A DNA stretch of 64,000 nucleotides from Okapia johnstoni (lineage: Eukaryota > Chordata > Mammalia > Artiodactyla > Giraffidae). Location: assembly GCA_024291935.2 (NCBI GenBank), contig CM044318.1, forward strand, positions 82,098,001 through 82,162,000. Reading direction: 5' to 3'. Of the stretch, positions 44,297 to 55,489 are shown piece by piece. The position numbers and the translations under genes are program-made. Below the pieces are notes generated by a model, which worked only from the letters and a program-made list of their open reading frames with translations, did not search any database and had not been told where the DNA came from. The first letter of the stretch is position 1. The number at the start of each line of letters is the position of its first letter.

Positions 44297-44621
44297 GTAA
44301 CCCACCCCCTTCCAGGCTGTCAGGGACCCCTTCCTGGCCTCACCTTCTTGGGAGAGTTCTCTCATTCTCACACTCTCCTGCCTCCTTGTTTCTGCCTGGA
44401 ACCCACTCACTGCCCATCCGTGTATCTGTCCTTAAAAACATCTCGCCAACATTACCATCTCTTAAAAAACTTTACCTCTCTGTTTACCCTCCTCCAACCC
44501 AAATCAGAGTTAATTTCTCCCTCGTAGGTACTGTCTGCATTTTATTACTACTTTTATTATTCTAACATATTGTGATTGGTATATATATATGTTCAGCTCT
44601 CCCATTAGGAGTTACCTTGAA

Positions 44622-44790
44622 ATGGGGACTTCCCTGGTGGCCCAGTAGTTAAGAATCTGCCTTCCAATGCAGGAGGTGTGGGTTCAATCCTTGGTCAGGA
44701 AACTAAGATCTCAAATGCCTTGAAGCAACTAAGCCCTCACCCTGCAGCTAGAGAAGTGCCCAGTGAAGACCTAGCACAGACAAAGAAGAA
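44622..44790 (+). mobile_element. CHR-type SINE
   Basis: 'ggggacttccctggtggccc', 'ggttcaatccttggtcagga' and 'aactaagatctcaaatgcc' give the CHR head in sense. It sits against an L1 fragment. Confidence 0.78.
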
Positions 44791-45345
44791 AGTTAACTTG
44801 AAATGGATTAAGGGCTTAAATGTAAGACCTGAAACTGTAAGGCTCCTACCAGAAAACATAGGGAAAGAGCTCCTCAGCATAGATCTTGGCAGTGGTATTT
44901 TGGATATGACACTAAAAGCACAAGCAACAAAAGCAAAAAATCAACACGTGGGACAACATCAAATGAATAATCTTCTATACAGAAAAGGAAACAATCAACA
45001 AAACGGAAAGGCAACCTATAGAATGCGAGAGAATATTTGCAAACCATTGGTAAGCGACTGTTATTGCAAATATACTAGGAACTCATATAACTCGATAGCA
45101 GGAAAACAATCCTTTTAAAAAATGGACAGGAGGCCTGAATAGACATTTTTGCGAAGAAGATAGATGCAAATGGTCAACAGATACGTGAAAAAGCGTTCAA
45201 CATCACCGATCGTCAGGAAATGTGAATCGAAACCACAGTGAGATGCCACCTTACGCCTGTCAGAATGGCCGTTATCAAAAAGATAGAGATAAGTGTTGAC
45301 GAGGATGTGGAGAAAAGGGAACCCCGGTCCACTGTGATTATCCTC
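44791..45345 (+). mobile_element. L1 LINE, ORF2 C-terminal and downstream part, dead
   Basis: The order 'aaatgtaagacctgaaactg', 'ggatatgacactaaaagc', 'gcctgaatagacatttttgc', 'ccacagtgagatgccacc' and 'gacgaggatgtggagaaaag' is L1 ORF2 3' sequence. It contains stops and small indels. The 146-residue open frame starting at 44678 mixes the CHR SINE with this fragment. Confidence 0.82.
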
Positions 45346-45518
45346 TTAATAACACAGCTCAGCCCTATTCATTATGAGAGGGGGCTACACAAGGGCCTGA
45401 ATAGCAGAGGGTGAGAATCATTGGGGGCCATCTTGGAGGCTGGATATCACAGAAATTCTATCGGTTGTATCACTCTTTTAAAGGCTTTTATATTTTACAT
45501 TTATTTTTATATTTTCTC

Positions 45519-45566
45519 TGACTTCCCTGATAGCTCAGTTGGTAAAGAATCCACCTGGAATGCAGG
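45519..45566 (+). mobile_element. Bov-tA head-only fragment ending in inverted repeats
   Basis: Only the first 48 or so bases of the head are present ('acttccctgatagctcagtt' onward). At its end lies a perfect 9-base inverted repeat, ATCCACCTG (45549-45557) and CAGGTGGAT (45563-45571). An overlapping 7-base one follows, GGATATT (45568-45574) and AATATCC (45582-45588). Confidence 0.75.
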
Positions 45567-46949
45567 TGGATATTTATACATAATATCCAGGTCTTCTAGT
45601 TTGTGATCAAATTGTGTAAGTCCTAGTTAATAAAGCTAACTTTAAACTTCAGTTGATAATATTTTGGGGCTAAATCCTTGAAGATTAAAAGAAACTTTTA
45701 TAACTATTTTATGTCTATTGCAGATAGAGCACTTTTGATGGTTAAAAATTATATATAGCAAAAATAAAGTCAGGCCAAAGATAACTAACGGCATAGTTTC
45801 CCCAGGGGAAGCAGCATCTGCTACCTGTTAACATCTTATCTGTAAATTTGGTTGAAAATGTGCTCAGGTGATTCCTGGAGTTGGTTAAAGGTGTTACTTA
45901 AGCCTTCTCGAATCTACTTAGATGGTGGTGGTCTTTTCTCTCTTGGTTGACTGGCTTCCTCTCTATTCTGTGCATATTTTGGGATAAGGACACTTGTGGC
46001 ACCCCATTATATATTATTTGTTTCAAGTGCCCAAGGAGAGACAGAATTTTCTTTCTTAATTTGAATTATAAGGGCAGGATCCTTGTTAGACCAGCTGTAT
46101 CGGCTGCCCACCCCATCGTGAAGGCTGGAGGGGAGGGATGTCCATGATACTCACAAGCCAGGGAAGCTGTAAGGATCTGGGTAAATGTCACGGCATTGTC
46201 AGCCAAGGTGACTGTGCAAAGCCGTCGTGGTTCTACACTGTGTTCAGCAGGTCTTCGACTTGTTGCCTCGCTTCGCTAGGAGGGAGGCCTGTTCCTCACT
46301 GATCATCTCGTCCAAAACTGTTACCATGGAAGCAGGGACTGACTCTTCACTGAGTTACTTCTAAGATCCGTTCAAAGGAGCGAGGACCTTTTTTTTTTTT
46401 TAATGACTCAACTGTTTCACCTTGCTTAAAGTGACAAACGTGAGTGGTGCTGGAAACCAAAGCATTATTGCATCCAAGTCTCTCTGACTAGTGTAAAACT
46501 ACCTCTTACTATTTTATTCACAGCATTTCAAACGTTAAGGTAGTCAATATCCAAACCAAATTTCTCAACAAGTCTCCTTTCTTCCCATTTCTCAGAATGA
46601 AAATCCTCATGACGTTGCTCTTTAGAAAGTTCTCTGTACTTATACGTGCTTTCTTGTCTTCCGAAGTGAGAGAGTCAAACTGAACTTTAAGGCATCTTTT
46701 ATACAGACTTAACATGATGAATTTAGGCCCAGTGAAATCTAAGACACGAAGTAGCCACACTATTCTCCCTTCTTGGCGTATAAAGTGAAAGTAACCTGTA
46801 TTCCAGTTTACTATTTAGTCCTAAGAATGAGGCTGGTCTAGGCGTCAGAGCTGTGGTGTCATAGCCTGTGGCTTTGAGCAGGCACCCCTGACACAGAGTA
46901 CTGAAAGCCAGCTTTGTCTGTTTCACCGTTGAAAACCAAGTATGACAGA

Positions 46950-47157
46950 AGTGTTAGTCACTAGTCATGCCTGACTCTTTGAGGTCCCCATGGACTGCAG
47001 CCCACCAGGCTCCTCTGTCCATGGGATTTTCTAGGCAAAAATACTGGAGTGGGTTGCCATTTCCTTCTCCAGGGGATCTTCCTGACCCAGGGATCAAATC
47101 TGGGTCTGCTGCACTGCAGGCAGATTCTTTACTAACTAAGCTATTAGGGAAGCCCTA
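46950..47157 (-). mobile_element. Bov-tA SINE, reverse
   Basis: From 'gttagtcactagtcatgcct' to 'ctattagggaagccctaag'. Older-looking than the copies near 38 kb. Confidence 0.86.
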
Positions 47158-47461
47158 AGGAATGACAAAGTTCAGGACAAAACTCCCTGGTTTAGTACCT
47201 GTGTGATTCAAATGAGCTTTGGACTTTGAGTGCTTGAAATATACCAACCACACAGAAGGTTGTGTATCACCTGTCCTGATGGGATACATCATTAGGTCAA
47301 TGTCCTACCTTCTGTGGTTCAGGAACTTGTAGTGGCAGTATGTCTTGGGTTTAGTAACACTATGAATTACATGGTAGACTTTTCAGATCTTTAAAGGAAT
47401 AACAATTGCTATTCAAGCCTGTAATTATCCCATTTGTGCTATATTTGCATGAATATGGAGC

Positions 47462-47665
47462 CTCTCTCTTTTTTTTTTTAAACTTTATATTTTGTATTGG
47501 AGTATAGCCAATTAACAATGCTGTGATAGTTTCAGGTGGACAGCAAAGGGATTCAGCCATACAGATATATGTATCCATTCTCCCCCAAACTCCCCTCCCA
47601 TCCAGGCTTCCACATAACATTGAGCAGGGCTACCTGTGCTATATACAGTTGGTCAATATGCAGCT
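47462..47665 (-). mobile_element. Artiodactyl L1 3'-UTR fragment, reverse
   Basis: The reverse of the 2.4-kb fragment: 'ttggagtatagccaattaac', 'tgtgatagtttcaggtgg', 'cataacattgagcagggc', then 'gctatatacag'. Confidence 0.72.
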
Positions 47666-47884
47666 TGTCTTAATTTATGCTTCTTACTATTACAAATGTG
47701 TGTTTCATATCACACACATACATATGTACTTCCTACTTCGGGAATTTTCAGAGTCATAGCGTAATTCAAAGTCTTAGAATGAACACTTTTATTCCTTTCA
47801 TGGAGATACGATTGTTTACATTTTGCCACACTTGACCTCTTTTCTCATCTCTCTCTCTTCCCCTCCCCTCTGTCACTTCTTGGA

Positions 47885-47901
47885 CACACACACACACACA
47901 C
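47885..47901. repeat. CA dinucleotide microsatellite
   Basis: About eight CA units. Confidence 0.85.
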
Positions 47902-48559
47902 ATCCTTTTGCTGAACCATCTGAAAGTGGTAGCACATAGCACGGCACTTCAATCCTGAATACAGCAATACGTGTAGGACATTCTCCTACATAGTCACAGT
48001 ACAATTAATAACAGCCTCCAAACTCAGCCATAATGTGGTAATAATACCTCATGTGGACTCCCTATTCATAGTTTCTCAATTGCCTTCATAATGTCCTTTA
48101 TGGCTGTCTTTATTTCTTTCCAAGTGACCAGGATCTGATCCAGGATTGTACACTGTGTTTAACTGTCAGAGTCTTTTAGTCTTCTTTAATCTAGAACAGT
48201 CTCTCATATATGTTTTTTTCTTTCATGACACTGACAGTTTTGAAGTGGCCAGCTGCCTTTATGGAATGTCTCAGGCTAGATTTGTCTGATTGTTGCCTGA
48301 AGGTGTGTTCAGTGAGGTATTTTCACAATGGATGTAACCTTACACTCAGGCTGCGGATTCCAGCTCTGTATCCTATTTTGATACAATGTCGCAGCTGCAG
48401 CGGAAAAGGAAGAGATTAATTTTCTGAGATTAATTTTCTGGAATGCAAGGGATGTAATTGGGCCAAAGCCTGCTCTCCATATCTTTACTTTTACTGCTTC
48501 CCAGTATCCACTTATGACTCTAATTAGACCTGTGTCTTTGCAGCCTTCCACACGCCCTA

Positions 48560-48670
48560 CCCCTGGAGAAGGGAAAGGCTACCCACTCTAGAGTCTGGCC
48601 TGGAGAATTCCTTGGACTGTATAGTCCTTGGGGTCACAAAAAGCTGGACACAACTGAGCGACTTTCACAA
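48560..48670 (+). mobile_element. Bov-tA tail fragment, short-tail form
   Basis: It begins at 'cctggagaagggaaaggcta'. It has the short tail 'ttggactgtatagtccttgg' and lacks the tRNA-like head. Confidence 0.82.
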
Positions 48671-49054
48671 ACATGCACTGCAGTCATTCATGCTTTTATC
48701 CCTTCACCCAGGGCCCTGCCCTCCTCTGCTGTCTATTGTCTGCACTGGTGGCCAGCCTCTAAGATGCCCCCCAGGCCCCCTCCAGCCCCCAGCATCCTCC
48801 CCCTGGTCCCCTGCCCCACTGTGCCAAGTTGGCCTGCGTGGCCAGTGGCATGGGGCACAGTGCTGTGGTCCCTCCCTCGATTAGGTTGTAGACGACCGGA
48901 AAGTCTGCCTCGGGCCGATCTTCAGCCTCCCTCGCCCTCTCTTCCTTTCTCTCTTTTCCCAACCCCCCGGCAGTTGCCAAGACATGAACCCACTCAAGTG
49001 TCCCTCCGACTGAGAACCAGCGAGTATTGAGTTCTCACTCAATACCAGGTGTAT

Positions 49055-49447
49055 TGAGTTAAGGATGGCGAAATGGGGAGAGTGGTTGTCTTATTCAGGT
49101 GGGCCCAAAGTAATCAACCACAAGTGTCTTCATAAGACGGAAGGAGGCAGGTCAAACGCCAGAAGCGGTGTGAGGGTGGAAGGGGAGGCTGGAGTGATGT
49201 GAGGTCAGGAATCGCGGAATGAGGGAAGCTCCTAGAAGCTGCAGAAATCTTGGGAATGGACTCTCCCCTAGAGCCTCCGCAAGAACAGGCCTTCAGTTTC
49301 AGTTCTCGCTGGGTAAGACTCATCCTTGACTTCTGTCCCCCAGAGCTGTAAAAGAATACATGTGTCTTGTTTTAAACTACTTTTTTTTGTGGCTTAAAGC
49401 TCAAGGCTCAAATTGGTTACAGCGGCAGTAGGAAACCTGTACAGCTA
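49055..49447 (+). mobile_element. MLT1-type (MaLR) LTR
   Basis: 'ttattcaggtgggcccaaag', 'tcttcataagacggaagg', 'ctagagcctccgcaag' and the end 'gttacagcggcagtaggaaa' give the MaLR order seen also at 26.3 kb. Confidence 0.55.
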
Positions 49448-49499
49448 TTCTTACAACCACCGTAGACAAAGTTGCACTAAATAACAGGTCCTGTGCCTG

Positions 49500-49726
49500 A
49501 CATTTTGCGTTTGTGCTTCTATATTTGTAGAATAAATGTCTAGGTGTGGGATTGCCTAGTCAAAGGCAATGAGAGTTTGATAATTGCTAACATCCTCCAC
49601 AGGGCTTGCTCTGTTTTCCTTTCCAACAGCAATATGCATCTCTCTCTTTCCACAACCTCCCTAGCATGTGCTTCAGACTTCTGGAGTTTTACCATTTTGC
49701 GAGTGATAAATCCTAATTTCCTAGTG
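49500..49726 (-). mobile_element. Old L1 3' fragment, reverse, broken by an LTR
   Basis: 'gtctaggtgtgggattgcct', 'aacatcctccacagggcttg' and 'caacagcaatatgcatc' follow an old L1 antisense pattern. It stops where the LTR begins. Confidence 0.45.
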
Positions 49727-50510
49727 TGACTGAAAGTGGGGTCTGGCTGCTCACCGCTCAAAAGCCAATAAAGAGGCCAAGATTATTGGTGGAAAGTATG
49801 CTTTATTTTGGATGCCAGCAATGGGGGTGGAGAGGGGGCAGACAGCTGTCCAAGGGCTGACTGCCCACCTCCGCCCACCCCTGACAGTCGGGAGCAAGAG
49901 CTTTTATAGACAGAGGGAAGGGCTACATGCAGACACAGCATAGTCAGCTCTGTCATCTTGAAATCGGTTGTCAGTGGTCTGAGCAGCGTCATCTTGTTTT
50001 AGGAACAGTTAGTCTTCAGTTCCAGAGTCAGTTTGTTTTCATTTCTTGAGGCCAGTTTCTGGAACTGTGCTAGAGTCTGGTCATCATGTAGTTAACGTCT
50101 CCACCTGGCGAGGGTCAGTGTCTACAAGACAGCTCACGGGATATGGCTCCGAATATTAGCTACAGCCTTTGAGGAAGAGCTAAAGGTCCTTGACTTTGCT
50201 TCCTGACTGCATTATTATTATTATTCGATCTCCTTTGACTGTTTTCCTTTGTTTCTGCATGTTCTCACTTCTCTGATTAAACTTCTTCTTTAGATAAAGT
50301 TTGCCACTGAGCAAAGTCAGGCGGAGGACACGGGGGAAGGACCACAAGGTCCTGCTTCGTTTCCCTAGAATGACCTGACTATTAACTTGTCCTCATCTGC
50401 ACAGCATGTTTAGGGTGTGACCTTCAGGGTTAGGAGTCGGTGTTTATTTCTGCCTTATCTTCCACTGTTTGCCTTTGTGCCCCTCCCACTACCTGACATA
50501 AAATGGGTTC
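49727..50510 (-). mobile_element. Solo retroviral LTR, reverse orientation (right boundary approximate)
   Basis: Read in reverse there is a TATA box (TATAAAAG, 49908-49901), then about 100 bases later a polyadenylation signal (AAATAAAG, 49808-49801), then a U5-like segment ending near 49727. That spacing is typical of a U3-R-U5 unit. No gag, pol or env sequence adjoins it, so it is a lone LTR. I could not find a clean target duplication, so the right end (50510) is a guess and the ERV class is open. Confidence 0.55.
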
Positions 50511-50678
50511 TCCCCGGAGAAATGAGAAGAAGAAATGTCCAGAGGCAGAGATAAGAAATGTGGCACAGAGTCCATTTTATCCATCTCTCTCTCCCCCAAG
50601 TTGCATTTAGAACATGAAAATGTCTATTTTGGACTTAAATATCCTAATCACAGTCATTGACGAGTGAGTTAAGAAACA

Positions 50679-50691
50679 GTTGCCTGGCAAC
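50679..50691. promoter_or_regulatory. Perfect X-box (RFX) motif in FANK1 intron 1
   Basis: GTTGCC-T-GGCAAC matches GTNRCC N(0-3) RGYAAC at every position and is a perfect inverted repeat with a 1-base spacer. It lies about 13.3 kb into the intron and not inside a repeat I recognise. Function is inferred. Confidence 0.55.
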
Positions 50692-51807
50692 GTGGGATCA
50701 TTCTTGCTGTTGGGTGGTCGTGGGCAGGATCAGCAAACACAGCTAGTGTACAGCCCCACCTCCGACCCCAGACTTTCCCTTGGAGGTCAACACAATCCAG
50801 GCTCCTCGCCAATCCTCGGATATTGTTTGCTCACGAAATAAAACCTGCTTGTTGTGCCCGGTTCAACGACTAGCAGCTGCATCAGGAACTGTAACTCAAG
50901 TTGCAGTTTTCCTGTGAAGGAAACAAATGGAAACTTCCCCCACCGTCCTCCTCTCTCCTTACCTTGGGGTTGAGCTACACCCCCATTCCTCACGTTTTCT
51001 TCTGCATTTGTACGGCTGACATCTTTTTAAAAATATTTTTCCAAGTTTCCAGCATCCTTATTTACCTTTTTTGAGATCTTGAAACTTCAGGGAAAGGAAA
51101 AGCTATCACCCTCTTAAAAACACTGGAGAGTGAAGTTTCTTGCTTTTGTTTATAATGTGGACCGGTTGGTTTGAAATGTTAAATAGTTTAAAATTTCTGA
51201 GAAATCTCCTGGTTAATAGCTTGAACTCAGGTGATTTTTTTAAAAAATCTGTTTAATGTGTAGTGTTTAGCTTCAGTGTGAACCAATGTTAGACTATGGG
51301 TTTAGGATTTTCAAAACTTCCAAGGAACAACAAAACTTGATGAAACAAATGTAATAAATCATGGACGTACAAAGGAGCCCAATTACCAATTTTTTTTCCT
51401 GCTGTTTCTTGAAGAGGAAAAAGGATACAAAACAGTGAAGCCTTTTAAGAGAAATGTGTACCTTCTGCCTCTTTGTATTCTGAATCGGTAATGACAAAAA
51501 TCCCCAACAAATGATTTTAAAGGTAGAACCGTGATTCTTGGTTTTCTTCCTGATCCTGTGCGCACATCTTTGTTGGTGCTCACTCTGCATAGCACCTAAA
51601 CCTGAGTCCTTTAGCGTCTACCGGAAGGAGGACATGCTAGTAAACAGACACGGTCCAGAGGCCTGGCTTTCCAGGTGCTTCCAGTTGTAACCTGATTACA
51701 GATAACAGCATGAGCCAGGCCAGTTTGCCACACCTGTGTCTACTAAGGCTTTCGTATGAGTCATCGCCATCGCTGCTTCCAAGTGGTTTTACTTCTGAGT
51801 TTATTTT

Positions 51808-51890
51808 GTTGCTGTTTAGTCGCTCAGTCATGTTCGATTCTTGTGTGACCGCATGGACTGTAGCCTGCCAGGCTCCTTTGTTCATGAGTT
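51808..51890 (-). mobile_element. BovA-type SINE tail fragment, reverse
   Basis: 'gttgctgtttagtcgctcag' to 'ccaggctcctttgttcatg'. Only the 3' end is present. Confidence 0.8.
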
Positions 51891-52916
51891 AATTTTAGAT
51901 AAAAACAAATTGTGGTCGTGCCAGCAGCTCAGTAAGGCAAGATAGCATGGATGGTACGGGAGTCAGTCAAGCCTGGGTTACTGTTCACTAGCTCCGGGAT
52001 GTTTCCCATTTCCCGTGGCTCAGGGAGAAAGTGAGCCTGACCTTGCAGGGTTCCTGTGAAGGTTAAGTGAGACAGTGTGTGAACCGTGTCCACCATTGTG
52101 GGGCCTGGCTTGTTAATGACCAGGTAGTTCACACACTAACACCTGACATAAACTGTGAAACAAGACCTGGAAGAAAACGAAGGACATCAGTCCAGACTGA
52201 TCAGCCAAATGAAAGGCTGTCCAAGAAGAACCACTGACAGAGGGAGTTCATTTCCTACCACTTAAGTTATAGTTAGAGCGATCACTTATGAACTCACCAA
52301 TGTCCTCTGACAGTATGGGACACCGCTGTTTTTCCCTGAGGGAAGCAACTTCCTATGGACAGTTCTGCAACCCCAAAAGACTATGTAACCGTCTTCATTT
52401 TTTGAGATGTCACATTCTAAATTTGCATTACCTTTTCCTCATTTTCTAAACCACCTTTATGCATCACATTTGATATTTTAGGAAAAAGTATGAGTAGTCC
52501 CTTTTATTGGGTAAGTTCCACTAGACTTGCAGCTAGACTGCAAGCCCCGTGAGGGCAGGACTCAGCCCTGCCTGTGCACATGTGTCACCTGTGGGCTCAC
52601 AGGGAAGACACCGGGTGGGCGCTTGAGTACTGACTGAAGAAGAAAATGAAAGATGTGAAAATGTAGGCGGCCCTGAACCCCGAAGACAGAGAAACGTTAT
52701 AGAGAGAGGGGTGAAGAAAGGCTGATGGAAGGCATGTAGCCCAACCATTTTCACCATATTTTCTCCCCTAACGAGAAAAACTAAATTCTCCCTAACAAGA
52801 GAAATTAAATACTAAGGGACAGGGTATTTGTCATGTATGGTTGAGTTTTGACAGACCACAAGCATGGTAATATCTAAGACCTTCCTTCTCCCTGATAATG
52901 TACTGTTGTATGTTAA

Positions 52917-53232
52917 AGGGCTTTCCTGATAGTTCAGTGGGTAAAGAATCTCCCTGCAATGCAGGAAACCCCAGTTTGATTCCTGGGTCGGGAAGATCCC
53001 CTGGAGAAGGGATAGGCTACTCACTCCAGTACTCTTGGGCTTCCCTGGTGGCTCAGCTGGTAAAGAATCTGCCTGCAATGTGGGAGACCTGGGTTCGATC
53101 CCTGGGTTGAGAAGATCCTCTGGAGAAGGGAATGGCTACCCACTCCAGTACTCTGGCCTGGAGAACTCCATGGATTTTATAGTCCATGCGGTCGCAAAGA
53201 GCTGGACATGGCTGAGCGACTTTCACTTTCCT
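52917..53232 (+). mobile_element. Bov-tA SINE with two tandem heads, short-tail form
   Basis: Heads start at about 52917 and 53037 (spacing about 120). The tail has 'ggcctggagaactccatgga' and 'tttatagtccatgcgg'. It has the same architecture as the trimer at 24.2 kb, with one head fewer. Confidence 0.88.
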
Positions 53233-54469
53233 TCTCCCTCCTTCTGGCCAAGAGCACATTTAGGAGGACAAGTGGAAAGTGGAAAGTGGAAATTTCATGG
53301 CCAGAGGCCTGGGTCTTCAAGCTCACGTCCACCTCCTGAGCAGTTGATTCACTGCAGAAGGCTGTGTGATGAGAAGTGTGTCTGTGATCTCCTGGGCCAG
53401 GCTTGGCATGGCGGTGTAGGTAGCAGGAGAGTTTCTGTCATTAAACTTGGCTCCACACAGGGGAAATTTTGCTGAGAGGGAGCCGGGAAGGCAGGGAGCA
53501 GGTGGAAAACCCCTGGAACGGAATGACTGAGGATGGCAGAGCCAGTCCCCCCAGGCCGGGAGATCAGTGAGTGATGAGTGTTAACCCTCTGCGACTTAAA
53601 CGTCAATGTGTCCCTTATGCTTCCGATAAGATGCCCAACTTTCTGCTTTTCTAAGAAAACCATCCCAGGTGATGCCTTCTACAAGCCGTATTTGACTAGT
53701 GTGAAATCAGCACATCTGTGCATGCTGCTCATTTTTATGAGTAATTTTGTAAACAAATGTAAAATTATGACTCAGATAGAACAAATACATGTTGCACATT
53801 TACTAATGAAATAACCAGTAAGATGTTACGACCAGTTCCAAGGGAGATGCAAAAGACAGACACGTGTAGATCGTGAATACCGAAATAAACTTAAATGAGG
53901 CCAAAGTGGCTTTGCCCTGTGGAGGGAGGGCTGTTCTTCCGTGGAAGGAGTCATCTGCACATCCGGGGACCAGAATCATTTGCACAGCCATCAGTTCTTT
54001 TCAACTTAGACCCTAAAATAGGTGAAGGGCAATGCAGCACTAAATTGGAAAACCTGAAAGGGTGTGATCTGAGCAGTGTGTAGTTTTTCCACTGAAGCAC
54101 AGATCCGCCCCCCTCCATAATTTGCATTTGAGTGGTGTTTTCAAAATTTGGACTGCTCTATGTATCAACTTGACAACTTGTATTCAACTGTTTGTGATTA
54201 GCAATTTCTTTTTTTTCCCTCACAATTTAATTATTTTGCTCGTCTGGGTAATGTGAAAAAGTAGAGAGCCCTTAAATAGGATTTCCATCAAGAAGAAGCA
54301 GGAGCTATCAGCTTTCCCTGAAGACAGGCTTAGGAAGAAGATACTGTTAAAAGAGGACCTTTGTGAGCCGGGGACAAGCTGTTCTGATGGCTCAATCTGG
54401 ATTTTTGCTATATAAAAAGAAAATCTGCGGTTAAAACACTTGCCATTTGCATTATTCATAAGAGCTAAA

Positions 54470-54830
54470 AGAAGGAAGCAACCTAAGTGTCTATTGACAG
54501 ATGAGCAGATAAAATGCTATTTAGCTTTTTAAAGGCTAGGAATACTGACACGTGCTATAACTTTTTGTACTTTTAAAGATACTTTTATGGAAGTATAGTT
54601 GGTCTACAATGTCATGTTAATCTCTGCTGTACAGCAAAGTGACCCAGTTATGCATGTATTATACATTCATTCTTTTTGTGTTGTTTCCCATATGGTTTAT
54701 CACAGGATAGGGATATTCCCTATACTATGCAGTGGGACTTTGTTGTTCATCCAGACACGCATTACAACTTGGCAACATTATAAGTGAAGTAAGCCAGTCC
54801 CAAAAGGACAAGTACTGTAGGATCCCAGTG
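54470..54830. mobile_element. L1 3' fragments, mixed orientation
   Basis: The left part (about 54470-54535, 'gaagcaacctaagtgtctat') is sense L1. The middle (about 54560-54780, 'ctgctgtacagcaaagtgac', 'gtttatcacaggatag') is the reverse of an artiodactyl L1 3' UTR. The right part ('gtgaagtaagccagtcccaa') is sense again, so one L1 has inserted in another. Confidence 0.6.
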
Positions 54831-55489
54831 TCTAAAGACAAAAGATAAGACCGCTTGGTAGTGGATCTGTCCTGTATTTACGAGAAAGCAACCCATGCAC
54901 TGGAGGGTATGGTGCAGGGGGAGCCCTTGTCCCCAGGGTGTCTGGGCAAGAGAGAGGTTTGCAGGGTTGGAAGCAGTAATGGGGAGACATGCTGTGGTTG
55001 GCTAGGGGTACGTATCGGACCTTATTTAGAAACATCAAGGAGTGAAGAAATCAGGTGCAGAGTCCAGAGCTGGATTGGCTGGCTGGATACACTGTTTCTG
55101 GGGAAGCAGAGCATTTATAGGAACAGGGAACTTTGTTTTGCTGGTGTGGAACCCTGGCAGGAGTGCCTGCATGTGGGGCCTAGAAATTCGTGTCCGCACC
55201 TCTCACCTGGAGTGGTCAAGTTCACAGAGACAAGACAGAGTAGCTGTGCCCGCAGCTCAGGTGGGGGTAATGGGCATTTTGACAGACGGATACAGGGTTT
55301 TAGTTTACAGTGATCAAGTTCTGGAGATGGGCAGTGCTGATGGTTGTACCACAGTGTGAATGTCCTTAGCGCTACTCAGCTGTCCACAGAAAAATGGTTT
55401 AAGTGGTAAACTTTGTCACATGTGTTTTTTTTTTTCTACCAGAATAAAAAGATTTGAAACACTTGCCATTTAAACACCTTCTATGTAAC

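Noticed and set aside
44678..45118. A 146-codon plus-strand open frame
   Set aside because: It is a chance fusion of a CHR SINE and a dead L1 ORF2 fragment.
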